Assembly: GCF_002028425.1 (NCBI RefSeq)
Contig: NZ_CP020042.1
Location: 4,377,560-4,441,559, forward strand
Direction of reading: 5' to 3'
Source: Streptomyces katrae
GTDB lineage: Bacteria; Actinomycetota; Actinomycetes; Streptomycetales; Streptomycetaceae
Length of the DNA stretch: 64,000 nt
Positions 26,201 to 34,296 of this stretch are shown one piece after another. The notes under the pieces are model-generated. The model worked only from the letters and a program-made list of their open reading frames with translations, searched no databases and was not told the DNA's origin. Made by a program: the position numbers and the translations under genes. Every line of letters starts with the position of its first letter. The first letter of the stretch is position 1.

Positions 26201-27855
26201 AGGGCGGCGGGGGCGCCGGAGTCGTCGTAGGTGAACGTGATCCAGGCGCCGGAGCGGTCCTCGAGCTGGAGGAGGGCGCCGTCGCCGTCGAAGTGGCGGG
26301 CCTGGCCGGACTCGGGGTCCGTGACGGTGTAGCCGCCGTCCGCGTCGAGGGTCAGCGGCCAGCGCTGGCCGAGGGCGGGCAGTACCGGGATGCCTGGCTC
26401 GGGGTGCGGGTAGGCGAGCAGGCTGCCGTCCTCGCGGACGAGGACCAGGCCTTCGTCGTCGCGCTCCAGCCGCTGGTCGATCGTGGACGCCCACGTGGGG
26501 CCGAACCAGTGGCCCGCCCGGTACGAGGACTCGAAGGTCCGGGTGAAGACGAGGGGCAGCGCGCCCGGGAGGACGAGGTCGGTCTGGGGGAGGACCATGC
26601 GGCCCGTGGCCATGTCGACCGGGTCCTCGCGGCACACCTTCTCGCCCTCGGAACGGGCCGAGGCTTCCGGCTCCGCCTGCTGGGCGGCCCGGGCTTCTTT
26701 GGAGGCGGCCTTGCCGGCGGACTCCTCCGCCACCCGGGCACCGGCGCGTGCGCCCGCCCTCGCCGCTCCGCCGAAGCCCTCCGTGCCGAGGAGTTCGGGC
26801 AGGAGGCGGCCGGTTCCTTCGGCGAGGTCCTCGCGGAAGGGTTCGACGACGGCGGCGGCGACGCGGTCCGGGTGGGCGGGGGCGGCGACCAGCCCTGCCA
26901 GCGTCATGCTGGCGTTCTGCTGGTACTCCGCGGGGTGGGTGAGGTTGTAGGTGTCGAACGGCGTGATCCCGCGCAGGAAGTTGACCACCCCGGCGGTGCC
27001 CTTGACGACCCCTCCGCTGAGGTGGGTCATCTCCGTGTTGCCGATGGCGGCCGCGTCGAGGGCCAGGGCCATGGCCTGCTCGTGGGACGCCGGCTTGGCC
27101 GGCGCGTGCTCCAGCGCCGCCGTCAGGGCCTGCCCCGCGTCGGCGGCGGCGTCGTCGCGCTGGCGGCGGGCCTCCGTGAGGAGCTCCTGGGCCCGCTTGG
27201 CCTCGGCGGCGCCCGCGTTGTCGGGCTTGGTGGGCACCGGCCCGGGGTTCTTTCCGGCGAGGGCGGTGGCGTTGTAGGTGTCGACGGCCTTGGCGTACGC
27301 GTTGGCGGCGTCCTGGTGGACCTTGAGCGCCGTCTTGTGGAGCGCGATCGCCTGCAGGGCCTGCTTCTGCGCCCACTCGACCGTGTCGGCGTACCGGGTC
27401 AGCGCGGCACCCGCCTTCTGGCAGGCGTCGGCCGCGTGCAGCCACTGCGCCGGGTGCATGGCGAAGGCCTTACGGAACGCGTCGGCCGCCGCGCCCTTCC
27501 AACTGCCGGCGTCCAGTGCCTTCATGCCCTGGCCGACCCGGTCGAAGGCGGCCTGGAAGTCCTTCATGTGCGCCGCGCAGGCGCGGATGTCGGCCGGAGA
27601 GCCGTGGACCAGCTCGTCGGCCTGCTCGGTCTGACCCAGCTGCTGTTCCGCGACGGACGCGCCGAGGTGGGAGGCGAGGCTGTCGCCGGCGTCCTCGATG
27701 CCGTCGGCCCAGCGGTCCTGGCCGACCTTGTGGAGGATGCCGCCGATTTCGTCGGTGGCCTTGTCTATGCCCTCGCCGGCCTTCTTCTTCGCGGCGGTCC
27801 AGGTGTGTTCCAGCTTGTCCAGGCCCTTGTCGGCCAGCGCTCCCCAGTCCGTCAC
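23269..27855 (-). CDS. Rhs polymorphic toxin with ESX/T7SS-type N-terminus and variable C-terminal toxin tip
   Basis: 1528 aa, GTG at 27855 overlapping the upstream stop (GTGA). Residues about 1-185 form a helical T7SS-secreted-protein/WXG-like domain (WADGIEDAGDSLASHLGA; GSWKGAAADAFRKAF). About 405-470 is DUF6531 (DPVDMATGRMVLPQTDLVL). About 480-1330 consists of YD repeats (RFGYDDLGRITSWTD style) that form the Rhs shell. The core ends with YDPESGLHHNYFRTYDPE and PDPLGL, followed by a second DPLGLAP before the 119-residue tip. The tip (from EGCPEVSDGKLDYLF) has the pattern LDYLF..K, HNTARAKQNAAQL, TPASREYVRQHL, WQLLPDGSKRLTTVI; its activity is unknown. Likely exported for killing neighbouring bacteria. 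Confidence 0.92.
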   Translation of the reverse strand: MTDWGALADKGLDKLEHTWTAAKKKAGEGIDKATDEIGGILHKVGQDRWADGIEDAGDSLASHLGASVAEQQLGQTEQADELVHGSPADIRACAAHMKDFQAAFDRVGQGMKALDAGSWKGAAADAFRKAFAMHPAQWLHAADACQKAGAALTRYADTVEWAQKQALQAIALHKTALKVHQDAANAYAKAVDTYNATALAGKNPGPVPTKPDNAGAAEAKRAQELLTEARRQRDDAAADAGQALTAALEHAPAKPASHEQAMALALDAAAIGNTEMTHLSGGVVKGTAGVVNFLRGITPFDTYNLTHPAEYQQNASMTLAGLVAAPAHPDRVAAAVVEPFREDLAEGTGRLLPELLGTEGFGGAARAGARAGARVAEESAGKAASKEARAAQQAEPEASARSEGEKVCREDPVDMATGRMVLPQTDLVLPGALPLVFTRTFESSYRAGHWFGPTWASTIDQRLERDDEGLVLVREDGSLLAYPHPEPGIPVLPALGQRWPLTLDADGGYTVTDPESGQARHFDGDGALLQLEDRSGAWITFTYDDSGAPAALTHSGGYELRLSSSGGRITSLSLGDGTEVLRYGYTDGHLTSVTNSSGRPLRFGYDDLGRITSWTDTNDRHFTYVYDKQHRCVAQSGTNGHLDVRFAYEPGRTTLTDSLGHTTRFLVDDRARITAETDPTGATTQFTYDGHNRLLTRTDPLGHTTRFTYDEDGRRTGVVRPDGRETRAEYNALGLPVKVTRPDGLTFLTTYDAAGNRTSTTAPDGTVTRFTYDARNHPSSITDALGHTTTVRCDAAGLPLSVTDPLGGTTSYERDAFGRPVRVTDPLGRTTRLTWSVEGRLLRRAHPDGTQESWTYDGEGNCLTHTDEIGGVTVSEYGDFDLLTARTGPDGTRHTFTHDTQLRLTSVTNPQGLTWHYTYDPAGRLASETDFDARTLTYAYDASGRLTCRTNALGETTTYAHNALGQPILKNAAGLVTTYAYDAFDALAAATSPESTATWLRDATTGRLLSETVNGRTLTYGHDALGRRTTRTTPAGSTSHWTYDAAGRRASLTTAGRTLTFERDAAGQELTRTLGRSLSLTHEYDVTGRRTAQSVIGEDGRTLQRRGYSYRADGYLTGIDDSLTGPRTFTLDAAARVTAVEAANWSERYAYDEAGNQTSASWPAHHPGTEAQGDRSYTGTRITHAGSVRYEHDALGRITLRQKTRLSRKPDTWRYEWNAEDRLTAVITPDGTRWRYTYDPLGRRTSKQRLASSGEVAEETLFTWDGTTLCEETTGQVTLTWTHQGLHPVTQTERIDQPEIDDRFFSIVTDLIGTPTHLVAEDGTTAWHTRTTLWGTTTWNRTATAYTPLRFPGQYYDPESGLHHNYFRTYDPETARYLSPDPLGLAPAPIPSAYVTNPHTWSDPLGLAPEGCPEVSDGKLDYLFDKDIKADPHNTARAKQNAAQLRSIGFEDTPASREYVRQHLQDATKNGFEDVYTDQWGTFGRTHSVITGRWGMREADAMWQLLPDGSKRLTTVIFKGGKWWNVIN

Positions 27856-28436
27856 CGGTGTTCACCGCCGTCGGCCTGGTCCTGGTCGTGGTTGAGGTCG
27901 ACGAGCTTTCCGTGGACGTTGTGGTTGAGGTCGTCCCAGGTCTGCTGCCACGCCTGGTCGGTGTTCCGCGCGGACTCGAGGGCGGATTCCGCGCTGTAGT
28001 CGGCGTCCCGGAGGTTCGTGTACGGGTTGGTGGCCAGGATCTGGCCCCAGTCCTTGTCCATGACCTCCTGCTCGGTCGCGTACGGGCTGCCCCCGAGGAC
28101 GGAGTTGGCCAGCACCTTGAAACCGCCCTGGACGTACTGGTCCTGCTCGTGCACCATTCCGGCCGACAGGCCCACGCCCGCCGCGAACCCGTTCGCCTCC
28201 TGGACGAGTGAGCGCACGCCCCAGCCCCACCGTTCGCAGAAGGTGGCCAGCTGTGAGGTCAGGCCGTCGTTTCCGGTCTGCAGGCCGGTCAGTTTCAGCT
28301 GGGTGAAACCGCCGCCCGTGTTCCCCAGTCCGGCCGGGCCGAGCTCCCGCAGCTCCGCCAGCGTGTCGGTGATGCCCTTGGCGATCTGCGCGAGCGCCGT
28401 CTGTGACACGTCGAGGTCACCGGGTTCGCCGCTCAT
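27852..28436 (-). CDS. ESX/WXG100-like partner protein of the Rhs toxin
   Basis: 194 aa from ATG 28436 (MSGEPGDLDVSQTAL); longer upstream reading is Gly/Arg noise. Predicted all-helical, with a central helix ending in FCERWGWGVRSLVQEAN and a C-terminal tail with DQAWQQTWDDLNHNVHG. Size, helical content and location immediately upstream of a toxin with an ESX-like N-terminus make it a likely secretion partner or adaptor. Its start overlaps the stop of the SseB-like gene (ATGA) and its stop overlaps the Rhs start, so the three are one operon. Confidence 0.8.
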   Translation of the reverse strand: MSGEPGDLDVSQTALAQIAKGITDTLAELRELGPAGLGNTGGGFTQLKLTGLQTGNDGLTSQLATFCERWGWGVRSLVQEANGFAAGVGLSAGMVHEQDQYVQGGFKVLANSVLGGSPYATEQEVMDKDWGQILATNPYTNLRDADYSAESALESARNTDQAWQQTWDDLNHNVHGKLVDLNHDQDQADGGEHR

Positions 28437-28879
28437 GCCGCCACCCCGCTGTGGACCGCCGCGGAGTCCGGCACGATGCCGCGGACCGGCGGGAACAGGA
28501 CGCCGTCCGGGCCCGCCGCGTCCAGCGCGACCCCGCACGCGAAGTCCAGCTCCGGTATCACGTCGTCCAGCAGGCGCGCGCCGAGCACCCGGTGGTACTC
28601 CCAGACGCGCTCCGTCTCACCCCTGACCTGTGCGAACCGGGCCAGCGCCTCGTCGTCCGAGAACGCGCAGATCCAGTCCACGCCGCCGAATTGCGAAGTC
28701 CAGAGCCCGCCCCGCTCGTCGAAAGGCACCAGCACGACCCGGCGCCGGAACCCGGCCAGCCGGCTGGGGAACTCGGCTACCAGGTTCCGTTCCGGCGCCT
28801 CCGGCGCGGTGGCCGGCTCCGCGTCGATCCGCGCGGCCGCCTCGGCGCGATGCCGGCGCCATTCCTCGTCGAAACCCAC
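28433..28879 (-). CDS. SseB-like hypothetical protein, first gene of the Rhs operon
   Basis: 148 aa from GTG 28879, chosen because GGGGGGAT stands at the right distance; an ATG at 28963 would add an Arg-rich stretch. N-terminal amphipathic helix (FDEEWRRHRAEAAARI), then a compact fold with VVLVPFDERGGLWTS, VDWICAFSDDEALARFA and GVALDAAGPDGVLFPPV, resembling SseB N-terminal domains common beside ESX-like genes in Streptomyces. A chaperone or adaptor role is inferred. Confidence 0.7.
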   Translation of the reverse strand: MGFDEEWRRHRAEAAARIDAEPATAPEAPERNLVAEFPSRLAGFRRRVVLVPFDERGGLWTSQFGGVDWICAFSDDEALARFAQVRGETERVWEYHRVLGARLLDDVIPELDFACGVALDAAGPDGVLFPPVRGIVPDSAAVHSGVAA

Positions 28880-28991
28880 CGCGAAATCCCCCCAACCCCT
28901 CTGAATCGAACGCACTTTTGCACGGAGGGACGACAGAGGCAAACGCCGTCCGCGTGGCAGCACGCGGATCTGGCCACCAGGGGGAGGCCCG

Positions 28992-29314
28992 TCACCGCCC
29001 GCGCCGGGCGCGGGTCCGGGCTGTTTCGAACTCGGGGGCGGTGGTGGGCTCCGCGTGGAACTCCTCCTGGGCGTTGACCTCCGTCAGGTCCGGGACCGGG
29101 ACCTTGCCCAGGCCGATGGACTCCTGTGAGGTCTCCCCGCAGCGGGAAGGTCGCCTCGGGTTCCACGCCGAAGCCCGCCACGGCACGCCAGGCCGCCTCG
29201 ACGGACGGGCCCGGTTCGTTGCCGTGGACCGCCTCCACCTGGAGGTCGGTGTTTCCGATGACCTCGAGGAGGTCGTGCTCGCCGGTTTGTACGCCGTGTC
29301 CTTCGTCGAAGACG
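28992..29314 (-). pseudogene. truncated, frameshifted remnant of an unknown gene
   Basis: On the minus strand a coding-like stretch begins right after the 42-bp palindrome (GVFDEGHGVQTGEHDLLEVIG) and continues to about 29130 (EPEATFPLRG). It then shifts by one base and goes on as ETSQESIGLGKVPVPDLTEV to a TGA at 28992. Both halves have good codon structure, but no start codon or promoter remains. It looks like the 3' half of a gene cut by a past rearrangement. Family not recognised. Confidence 0.5.
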
Positions 29315-29356
29315 CCGCAGGGGGTGGGCGGCCCGCGGGCCGCCCACCCCCTGCGG
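29315..29356. terminator. 42-bp perfect palindrome, bidirectional terminator
   Basis: The 21-base arm beginning CCGCAGGGGGTGGGCGG at 29315 is matched exactly by the arm ending CCGCCCACCCCCTGCGG at 29356, with no unpaired centre. It lies 14 bases beyond the ABC permease stop and is the likely terminator of that operon. Perfect palindromes of this length are uncommon and can slow replication. Confidence 0.85.
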
Positions 29357-29369
29357 GTGCCGGGCGGGG

Positions 29370-30977
29370 TCAGCCCTTGCTGACCGCCGTCAGGATTTCC
29401 GGGAGCTTGCGCGAGACCGTTGGGGCGGCCAGGCGCAGGCCCGTCCAGGCGGCCAGGGTGCCCCAGGCGATGCCCGCCGGGAGGGCGAGCCAGGCCAGGG
29501 TGGCGGGGTCGTCGGAGAAGAAGCTGATGTAGACCGCGAGGACGATCACGGGGGCGCTGATCAGCGCCGAGGCGATCATGCCGCCGAAGATGCCCATCCA
29601 GGCCAGGCCCGCCTGGCCCGGGACGACGTTCTTGAAGGCGCCCTCCGTCGGGATGGAGTACGGGAAGTGCGCCGAGGCCAGTGCGCCCGTGCACAGCATC
29701 GCGCCCAGCAGGCCCAGCCCCAGCCCGAGGGCCGCCGGGAACTGCGCCCAGTCGCCGACCAGCGCGGCCGTGACGACGGTGACGAGGACGGTGTACGGGA
29801 CGGTGACCAGGGCCAGCGCCCCGGCGCGGGCGCGGAGTTCCACGTACGCGTCGCGCGGCGAGGAGATGGTCTGGGCGACCATCCAGAACGCGGAGGTGTC
29901 CTGCCCGAACTGGTTGTACATCTGGACGCCGAGCATCCCCGCGCCGAAGCAGGCCAGGTAGACGGAACCGCTGCCCTGGACGGCGTTGAAAATGGGGATG
30001 ATCATGCCGACGGCCAGCGCCGACACCCACGCCGACTTCGTCTTCGGGTCGCGGACCACGTAGCGCAGGGTGCGCTGCATCGCCGCGCCCGTGCGCCCGT
30101 CGGGGAGGAAGGACCGGGCACGGCCCGAACCGCGTTCCTTCTCCGGCTTGGCCGCCGCGAGGGTGGAGCCGTCCGGGGTGACCATCAGCCTGGTCAGGCT
30201 CCGCTCCCAGAACCGGAGGAGCAGTCCGAGGGCGGCCAGGGTGATCGCGAGCTGGGCGGCGGCCTGCGCGTAGGCGCCCTTGCTCGCCGAGTCGACCATG
30301 CCGACCGCCGTCGCCGGCGGCAGCCAGCGCAGGACCGCCTCGACCGGCTCCAGCGCCGAGAGCCCGCCCTGCTGGACCAGGCGCTGGCTGGCGAAGTTGA
30401 CCAGCTGGGCGCCGACCGCGATCAGCAGGCCGCTGAGGAGGGCCAGGTCACGGCCCTTGCGGCTGGTCAGCAGCCGTACGTTCGCGGTGGCCACGGCCCG
30501 GGCCAGCGCCACGCAGCCGAGCAGGAGGAGCGGTGCGCCGAGCACGGCCGCCACGACGCCCGCCGCGCCGTGCGCCACCGCCGCCACCGAGCCGACTGCC
30601 AGGCAGAGCGTGAACAGCGGTCCGATGCCGACCAGCGAGGAGGCCAGCAGGGCCCGGACGAGCGGACGCGGGCGCAGCGGCAGCATCACCAGCCGGCTCG
30701 GGTCGAGGGTCTCGTCGCCGGCGGGGAAGAACAGCGGCATCACGGTCCAGGCCAGCGCGAGGATCGCGCCCCCGAGGACGACGACGGTGCCGGCGTGGGT
30801 GTGGCCGTGCAGCAGGGACAGGCCCAGGGTGGCGAGCGCGGAGAAGGCCAGGGAGATCACCAGGCTGGTGATCCAGACGGCCTTGCGCTTCGAGGAACCC
30901 TTCAGCCCGTTGCGCATCAGCGAGAGCTTGAGGCGGACGAACAGGGGGGTGAGGGAGGCCTCGGCCGTGGCGCTCAT
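29370..30977 (-). CDS. ABC transporter permease (exporter type)
   Basis: 535 aa, ATG at 30977. About twelve hydrophobic segments, for example AVWITSLVISLAFSALATL, VVVLGGAILALAWTVMPLFF and LALVTVPYTVLVTVVTAALV. A soluble loop at about 265-300 is rich in Lys/Glu/Arg. No substrate-binding or fused ATPase domain. It overlaps the ATPase gene by 4 bases, giving a two-gene exporter. Substrate unknown; such pairs often act in drug, lipid or peptide export. Confidence 0.88.
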   Translation of the reverse strand: MSATAEASLTPLFVRLKLSLMRNGLKGSSKRKAVWITSLVISLAFSALATLGLSLLHGHTHAGTVVVLGGAILALAWTVMPLFFPAGDETLDPSRLVMLPLRPRPLVRALLASSLVGIGPLFTLCLAVGSVAAVAHGAAGVVAAVLGAPLLLLGCVALARAVATANVRLLTSRKGRDLALLSGLLIAVGAQLVNFASQRLVQQGGLSALEPVEAVLRWLPPATAVGMVDSASKGAYAQAAAQLAITLAALGLLLRFWERSLTRLMVTPDGSTLAAAKPEKERGSGRARSFLPDGRTGAAMQRTLRYVVRDPKTKSAWVSALAVGMIIPIFNAVQGSGSVYLACFGAGMLGVQMYNQFGQDTSAFWMVAQTISSPRDAYVELRARAGALALVTVPYTVLVTVVTAALVGDWAQFPAALGLGLGLLGAMLCTGALASAHFPYSIPTEGAFKNVVPGQAGLAWMGIFGGMIASALISAPVIVLAVYISFFSDDPATLAWLALPAGIAWGTLAAWTGLRLAAPTVSRKLPEILTAVSKG

Positions 30978-31810
30978 CGGGCGCCGCCGAGCCAGTCGAG
31001 GGAGTCGCCGGCGGCGTGGTCGCGGGCGCCGACGAGTTCGAGGAAGGCGCTCTGCAGGGAGGGCGCGGAGCCCCGTACGTCGGCCAGCGGGCCCGCGGCG
31101 CGGATCTGGCCGGCCGCCATGACGGCCACCCAGTCGCAGAGCGATTCGACGAGCTCCATCACGTGGGAGGAGAACACGACGGTGGCACCGGACGCGGTGT
31201 AACGTTCCAGCACCCCGCGGATGGTCTGCGCCGACACCGGGTCGACGCCCTCGAACGGCTCGTCCAGGAAGAGGACTTCGGGGTTGTGCAGCAGGGCGGC
31301 GGCCAGGCCGATCTTCTTGCGCATGCCCGTCGAGTAGTCGACGACGAGCTTGTGCTGCGAGCCCGCGAGGTCGAGGACGTCCAGCAGCTGCGTGGCCCGC
31401 TTGTCGGTCTCCTCGCCCGGCAGTCCGCGCATCCGGCCCATGTAGCCGAGGAGTTCACGGCCCGAGAGGCGCTCGAACATGCGCAGGCCCTCGGGCAGCA
31501 CCCCGATGCGCTTCTTCACCTCGACCGGGTCGGACCAGACGTCGTGCCCGGCGACCGTCACCCGGCCCATGTCCGGGCGCAGCAGCCCCATCACCATCGA
31601 CAGCGTGGTGGTCTTGCCGGCGCCGTTCGGGCCGACGAGGCCGATGAAGCGGCCGGCCGGCAGCTCCAGGTCGATCCCGCCGACGGCCACCTGCTCGCCG
31701 AAGCGCTTCCACAGTCCTTCTATCCGTACGGCGGCACCGGCCGACGCGGGTCGCGCGCCGTCCGATCCGCCCGCACCGCTACCGCCTGCCGCATAACCCT
31801 GGTCCGGCAT
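30974..31810 (-). CDS. ABC transporter ATP-binding protein
   Basis: 278 aa from ATG 31810, preferred over 31831 because GAGAGGCAGG lies just upstream. Walker A GPNGAGKTTT, Q/lid region, signature YSTGMRKKIGLAAAL, Walker B VLFLDEP and the switch His in VVFSSHVME are all intact. It belongs to the CcmA/DrrA-like exporter group. The N-terminus has a Gly/Ala-rich lead of about 25 residues. It powers the permease that follows. Confidence 0.93.
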   Translation of the reverse strand: MPDQGYAAGGSGAGGSDGARPASAGAAVRIEGLWKRFGEQVAVGGIDLELPAGRFIGLVGPNGAGKTTTLSMVMGLLRPDMGRVTVAGHDVWSDPVEVKKRIGVLPEGLRMFERLSGRELLGYMGRMRGLPGEETDKRATQLLDVLDLAGSQHKLVVDYSTGMRKKIGLAAALLHNPEVLFLDEPFEGVDPVSAQTIRGVLERYTASGATVVFSSHVMELVESLCDWVAVMAAGQIRAAGPLADVRGSAPSLQSAFLELVGARDHAAGDSLDWLGGAR

Positions 31811-31922
31811 GCGCCTGCCTCTCGTTCTCATCCCCGTGGTCGTACTTTTCCCACGATAGGAGGAGGGGAAGAGGGCTCGGCAGTTACGAATGTCATGAAG
31901 TCGCGGACGTCGGCGAGGTCGG

Positions 31923-32603
31923 CTACGCCTGGCGGCGGCCCCGGGCCGCGGCCGCCTCGCTGCCGCACGCGTACGCGAGGGCGTCGATCAGCTCCTCGGT
32001 GTCCGGCAGCCAGCGGTTCGCCGGAGTGGGCTTGCGGGCCCACTGCACCGGCCCCTTGCCGCCGTAGCGGGTCGGCGGAGCCGCCACGTACTCGCCCTCA
32101 CCGCGCGCGGTCAGGTCGATGGCGTGCGGCAGCCAGCCCAGCTTGCGCACCAGGTCAGGCACCTTCGCCCCGGCGCCCGGCAGCACGAAGAACAGCATGC
32201 GGTGGTCCGGGGTGAGGGTGACCGGGCCGAGGGTGCGCTGCATGCGCTCCAGCCGCGCCAGCGCGAGGAAGCCCGCGGAGTCCGGGACGTCCAGGGCGTC
32301 GAAGGTGCGGCCCGTCGGCAGCAGGATGGACGCGCCCGGGTGCTTTCCCCAGATCCGCCGCACCCCCACGGCACTGCCCGAGGCCAGCGAGCGCCAGTCC
32401 TTCACCGCCGGGTGCGCGCCGGGCGCCGGGCAGTCGGCGACCCCGCAGGAGCACAGCTCCCGGCCGTCGCCGGGCTCCAGCCAGGTACCGGCGAAGACGT
32501 CCCAGTGCCGCTCCTCCACGTACCGCACGGCATGGTCGAGCAGCAGCTCGCCGCGCTGCTGGGGGATGGGTGCGGTCGCCGTGACTCCGATGGTGTCTTC
32601 CAC
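31923..32603 (-). CDS. bifunctional primase/polymerase N-terminal domain protein
   Basis: 226 aa from GTG 32603 (VEDTIGVTATAPIPQQRGE); the ATG at 32627 lacks a ribosome site. The prim-pol AEP-like fold is recognisable: HAVRYVEERHWDVFAGTWLE, the Cys-rich CSCGVADCPAPGAHPAVKDW, and SILLPTGRTFDALDVP. It covers only the primase-polymerase N domain and has no helicase part; such short proteins are common in Streptomyces chromosomes, and their role is unclear. It is divergent from the NsdA-like regulator. Confidence 0.85.
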   Translation of the reverse strand: MEDTIGVTATAPIPQQRGELLLDHAVRYVEERHWDVFAGTWLEPGDGRELCSCGVADCPAPGAHPAVKDWRSLASGSAVGVRRIWGKHPGASILLPTGRTFDALDVPDSAGFLALARLERMQRTLGPVTLTPDHRMLFFVLPGAGAKVPDLVRKLGWLPHAIDLTARGEGEYVAAPPTRYGGKGPVQWARKPTPANRWLPDTEELIDALAYACGSEAAAARGRRQA

Positions 32604-32781
32604 GCCCAGCACAACTCCCGGGGTCACCGGGGGTTACGGGGATAAACGCCCCGGGCGGCGGTGCATCGATCCTGCACGCGGGGCGCACGGGTGCACGAGC
32701 GGGGGCGCGTAGGAGCCCAGCGCGCGGCCGATGGGTAACGACACGTCGCAGAGAGGAAGATTCTCCGCACTTCAGGCGGGA

Positions 32782-32803
32782 AGTGATCATTCCAGCGATC
32801 ACC
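32782..32803. promoter_or_regulatory. BldD-box-like inverted repeat before the NsdA-like gene
   Basis: AGTGA (32782-32786) and TCACC (32799-32803) are separated by 12 bases. Within this, GTGATC (32783-32788) and GATCAC (32797-32802) form a perfect inverted repeat. It matches the known BldD half-site pattern AGTGA-n-TCACC and lies 19 bases before the ATG. BldD control of a development regulator would make sense, but it is inferred only. Confidence 0.45.
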
Positions 32804-32822
32804 CGCGTCTCAGGGGGTTTTC

Positions 32823-34205
32823 ATGGCAGCCAGGCCTCTCGTCGCCCGCCAGCCGAACGAACGGCTGCAGGCGCTCATCCAGGAAGCCGGGTGCTCCAAT
32901 GCCGGGCTCGCCCGGCGCGTCAACATGTGCGGGGCCGAGCACGGCCTCGATCTCCGCTACGACAAGACCTCCGTGGCCCGCTGGCTGCGCGGCCAGCAGC
33001 CGCGCGGCCGGGCCCCCGGCATCATCGCCGAGGCGCTGGGGCGCAAACTCGGCCGGACCGTCACCATCGACGAGATCGGCATGGCCAACGGCAAGAACCT
33101 CGCCTCCGGGGTCGGCCTGCAGTTCTCCCCGACCGTCGTCGGCGCCATCGAGCAGGTCTGCGAGCTGTGGCGCAGCGACGTCGGGCGCCGCGACTTCCTC
33201 TCCGGGTCGAGCGTGGCCGCCTCCGCGCTCGTCGAGCCCAGCCGCGACTGGCTGATCACCGGGGCCGATCCGCAGGTGGCGCGCAACGGCGGCTCGCGCG
33301 TCGGGATGTCCGACGTGGAGGCCGTCCGGGCCACCACCCAGGCACTGACCGACCTCGACCACCGCTTCGGCAGCGGGCACGTGCGGCCCGTGGTCGTGCA
33401 CTACCTCAACTCCGTGGTCTCCGGGCTGATCGGCGGCTCCTACCGGGAGCCGGTGGGGCGGGCGCTGTTCGCGGCGGTGGCCCGGCTCACCGAACTCGCC
33501 GGGTACATGGCGGTGGACACGGGCCAGCCGGGCCTCGCCCAGCGCTACTACATCCAGGCGCTCAGGCTCGCCCAGGCGGCGGGCGACCGCGCGTACGGGG
33601 GCTACGTGCTGGCCGCGTCGATGAGCCACCTCGCGGCCGAGCTGGGCAACCCGAGAGAGATCGCGCAGCTGGCGCGGGCCGCGCAGGAGGGCACGCGCGG
33701 GCAGGTCACCCCGAGAGTGGAGGCGATGTTCTACGCGGCGGAGGCGCGCGGGCACGCACTGCTCGGCGACGGCCGTTCCACGGCGGTGCTGTCGGGCCGG
33801 GCGGTCACGGCGCTGGAGCGGGCCGAGCCGGAGTCGGGCGACGACCCGGTGTGGATCCGCCACTTCGACCAGGCCTACCTGGCGGACGAGCTCGCGCACT
33901 GCCACCGCGACCTCGGCCAGGCCGACGCGGCGGGCAAACGCGCGGAGGAGGCGCTGCGGGGGCTGCCCGTGACGAAGGCCCGCCGACGGGCCATCGGCCT
34001 GCTGCTGCTGGCCGCGGCGCAGGTCCAGCAGCGGGAGGTGGAGCAGGCCTGCCAGACGGCGACGAAGGCCGCCGAACTGCTGGGGACGCTGCGCTCGCGG
34101 CGGGGTGCGGAGTACCTGGACGACTTCCGGGCGCGGCTGGAGCCGTACCGGGAGGAACCGGCGGTGCGGGAGTTCGGGGCGAGGCTGGAGGTTCAGGTGG
34201 CCTGA
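32823..34205 (+). CDS. NsdA-like transcriptional regulator with TPR-type helices
   Basis: 460 aa, ATG behind CAGGGGG. The N-terminus (PNERLQALIQEAGCSNAGLA; RRVNMCGAEHGLDLRYDKTS; VARWLRGQQPRG) is an HTH-like DNA-binding domain shared with the NsdA/NsdB antibiotic repressors of Streptomyces. The remainder from about residue 150 is helical repeats (RALFAAVARLTELAGYMAVD; AQRYYIQALRLAQAAGDRAY) like TPRs. NsdA homologues restrain antibiotic production and sporulation. This is a family member, not necessarily NsdA itself. Confidence 0.85.
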   Translation: MAARPLVARQPNERLQALIQEAGCSNAGLARRVNMCGAEHGLDLRYDKTSVARWLRGQQPRGRAPGIIAEALGRKLGRTVTIDEIGMANGKNLASGVGLQFSPTVVGAIEQVCELWRSDVGRRDFLSGSSVAASALVEPSRDWLITGADPQVARNGGSRVGMSDVEAVRATTQALTDLDHRFGSGHVRPVVVHYLNSVVSGLIGGSYREPVGRALFAAVARLTELAGYMAVDTGQPGLAQRYYIQALRLAQAAGDRAYGGYVLAASMSHLAAELGNPREIAQLARAAQEGTRGQVTPRVEAMFYAAEARGHALLGDGRSTAVLSGRAVTALERAEPESGDDPVWIRHFDQAYLADELAHCHRDLGQADAAGKRAEEALRGLPVTKARRRAIGLLLLAAAQVQQREVEQACQTATKAAELLGTLRSRRGAEYLDDFRARLEPYREEPAVREFGARLEVQVA

Positions 34206-34296
34206 CGTCGACACGCCGTGACCGGGTAGCGTGACCCGACGGCTGCGCGGATCCTCCACGGAGCGCGGACGTCGGAGAAGGCGAGAAGGAGTCCCG

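Noticed and set aside
25525..27999. 824-codon plus-strand ORF opposite the Rhs gene
   Set aside because: It is the antisense shadow of repetitive high-GC YD repeats, Val/Gly/Arg-rich and without domains.
28777..30030. 417-codon minus-strand ORF across the ABC permease and pseudogene region
   Set aside because: A shadow of the permease gene in another frame; only its part at 29130-29314 matches the remnant already listed.
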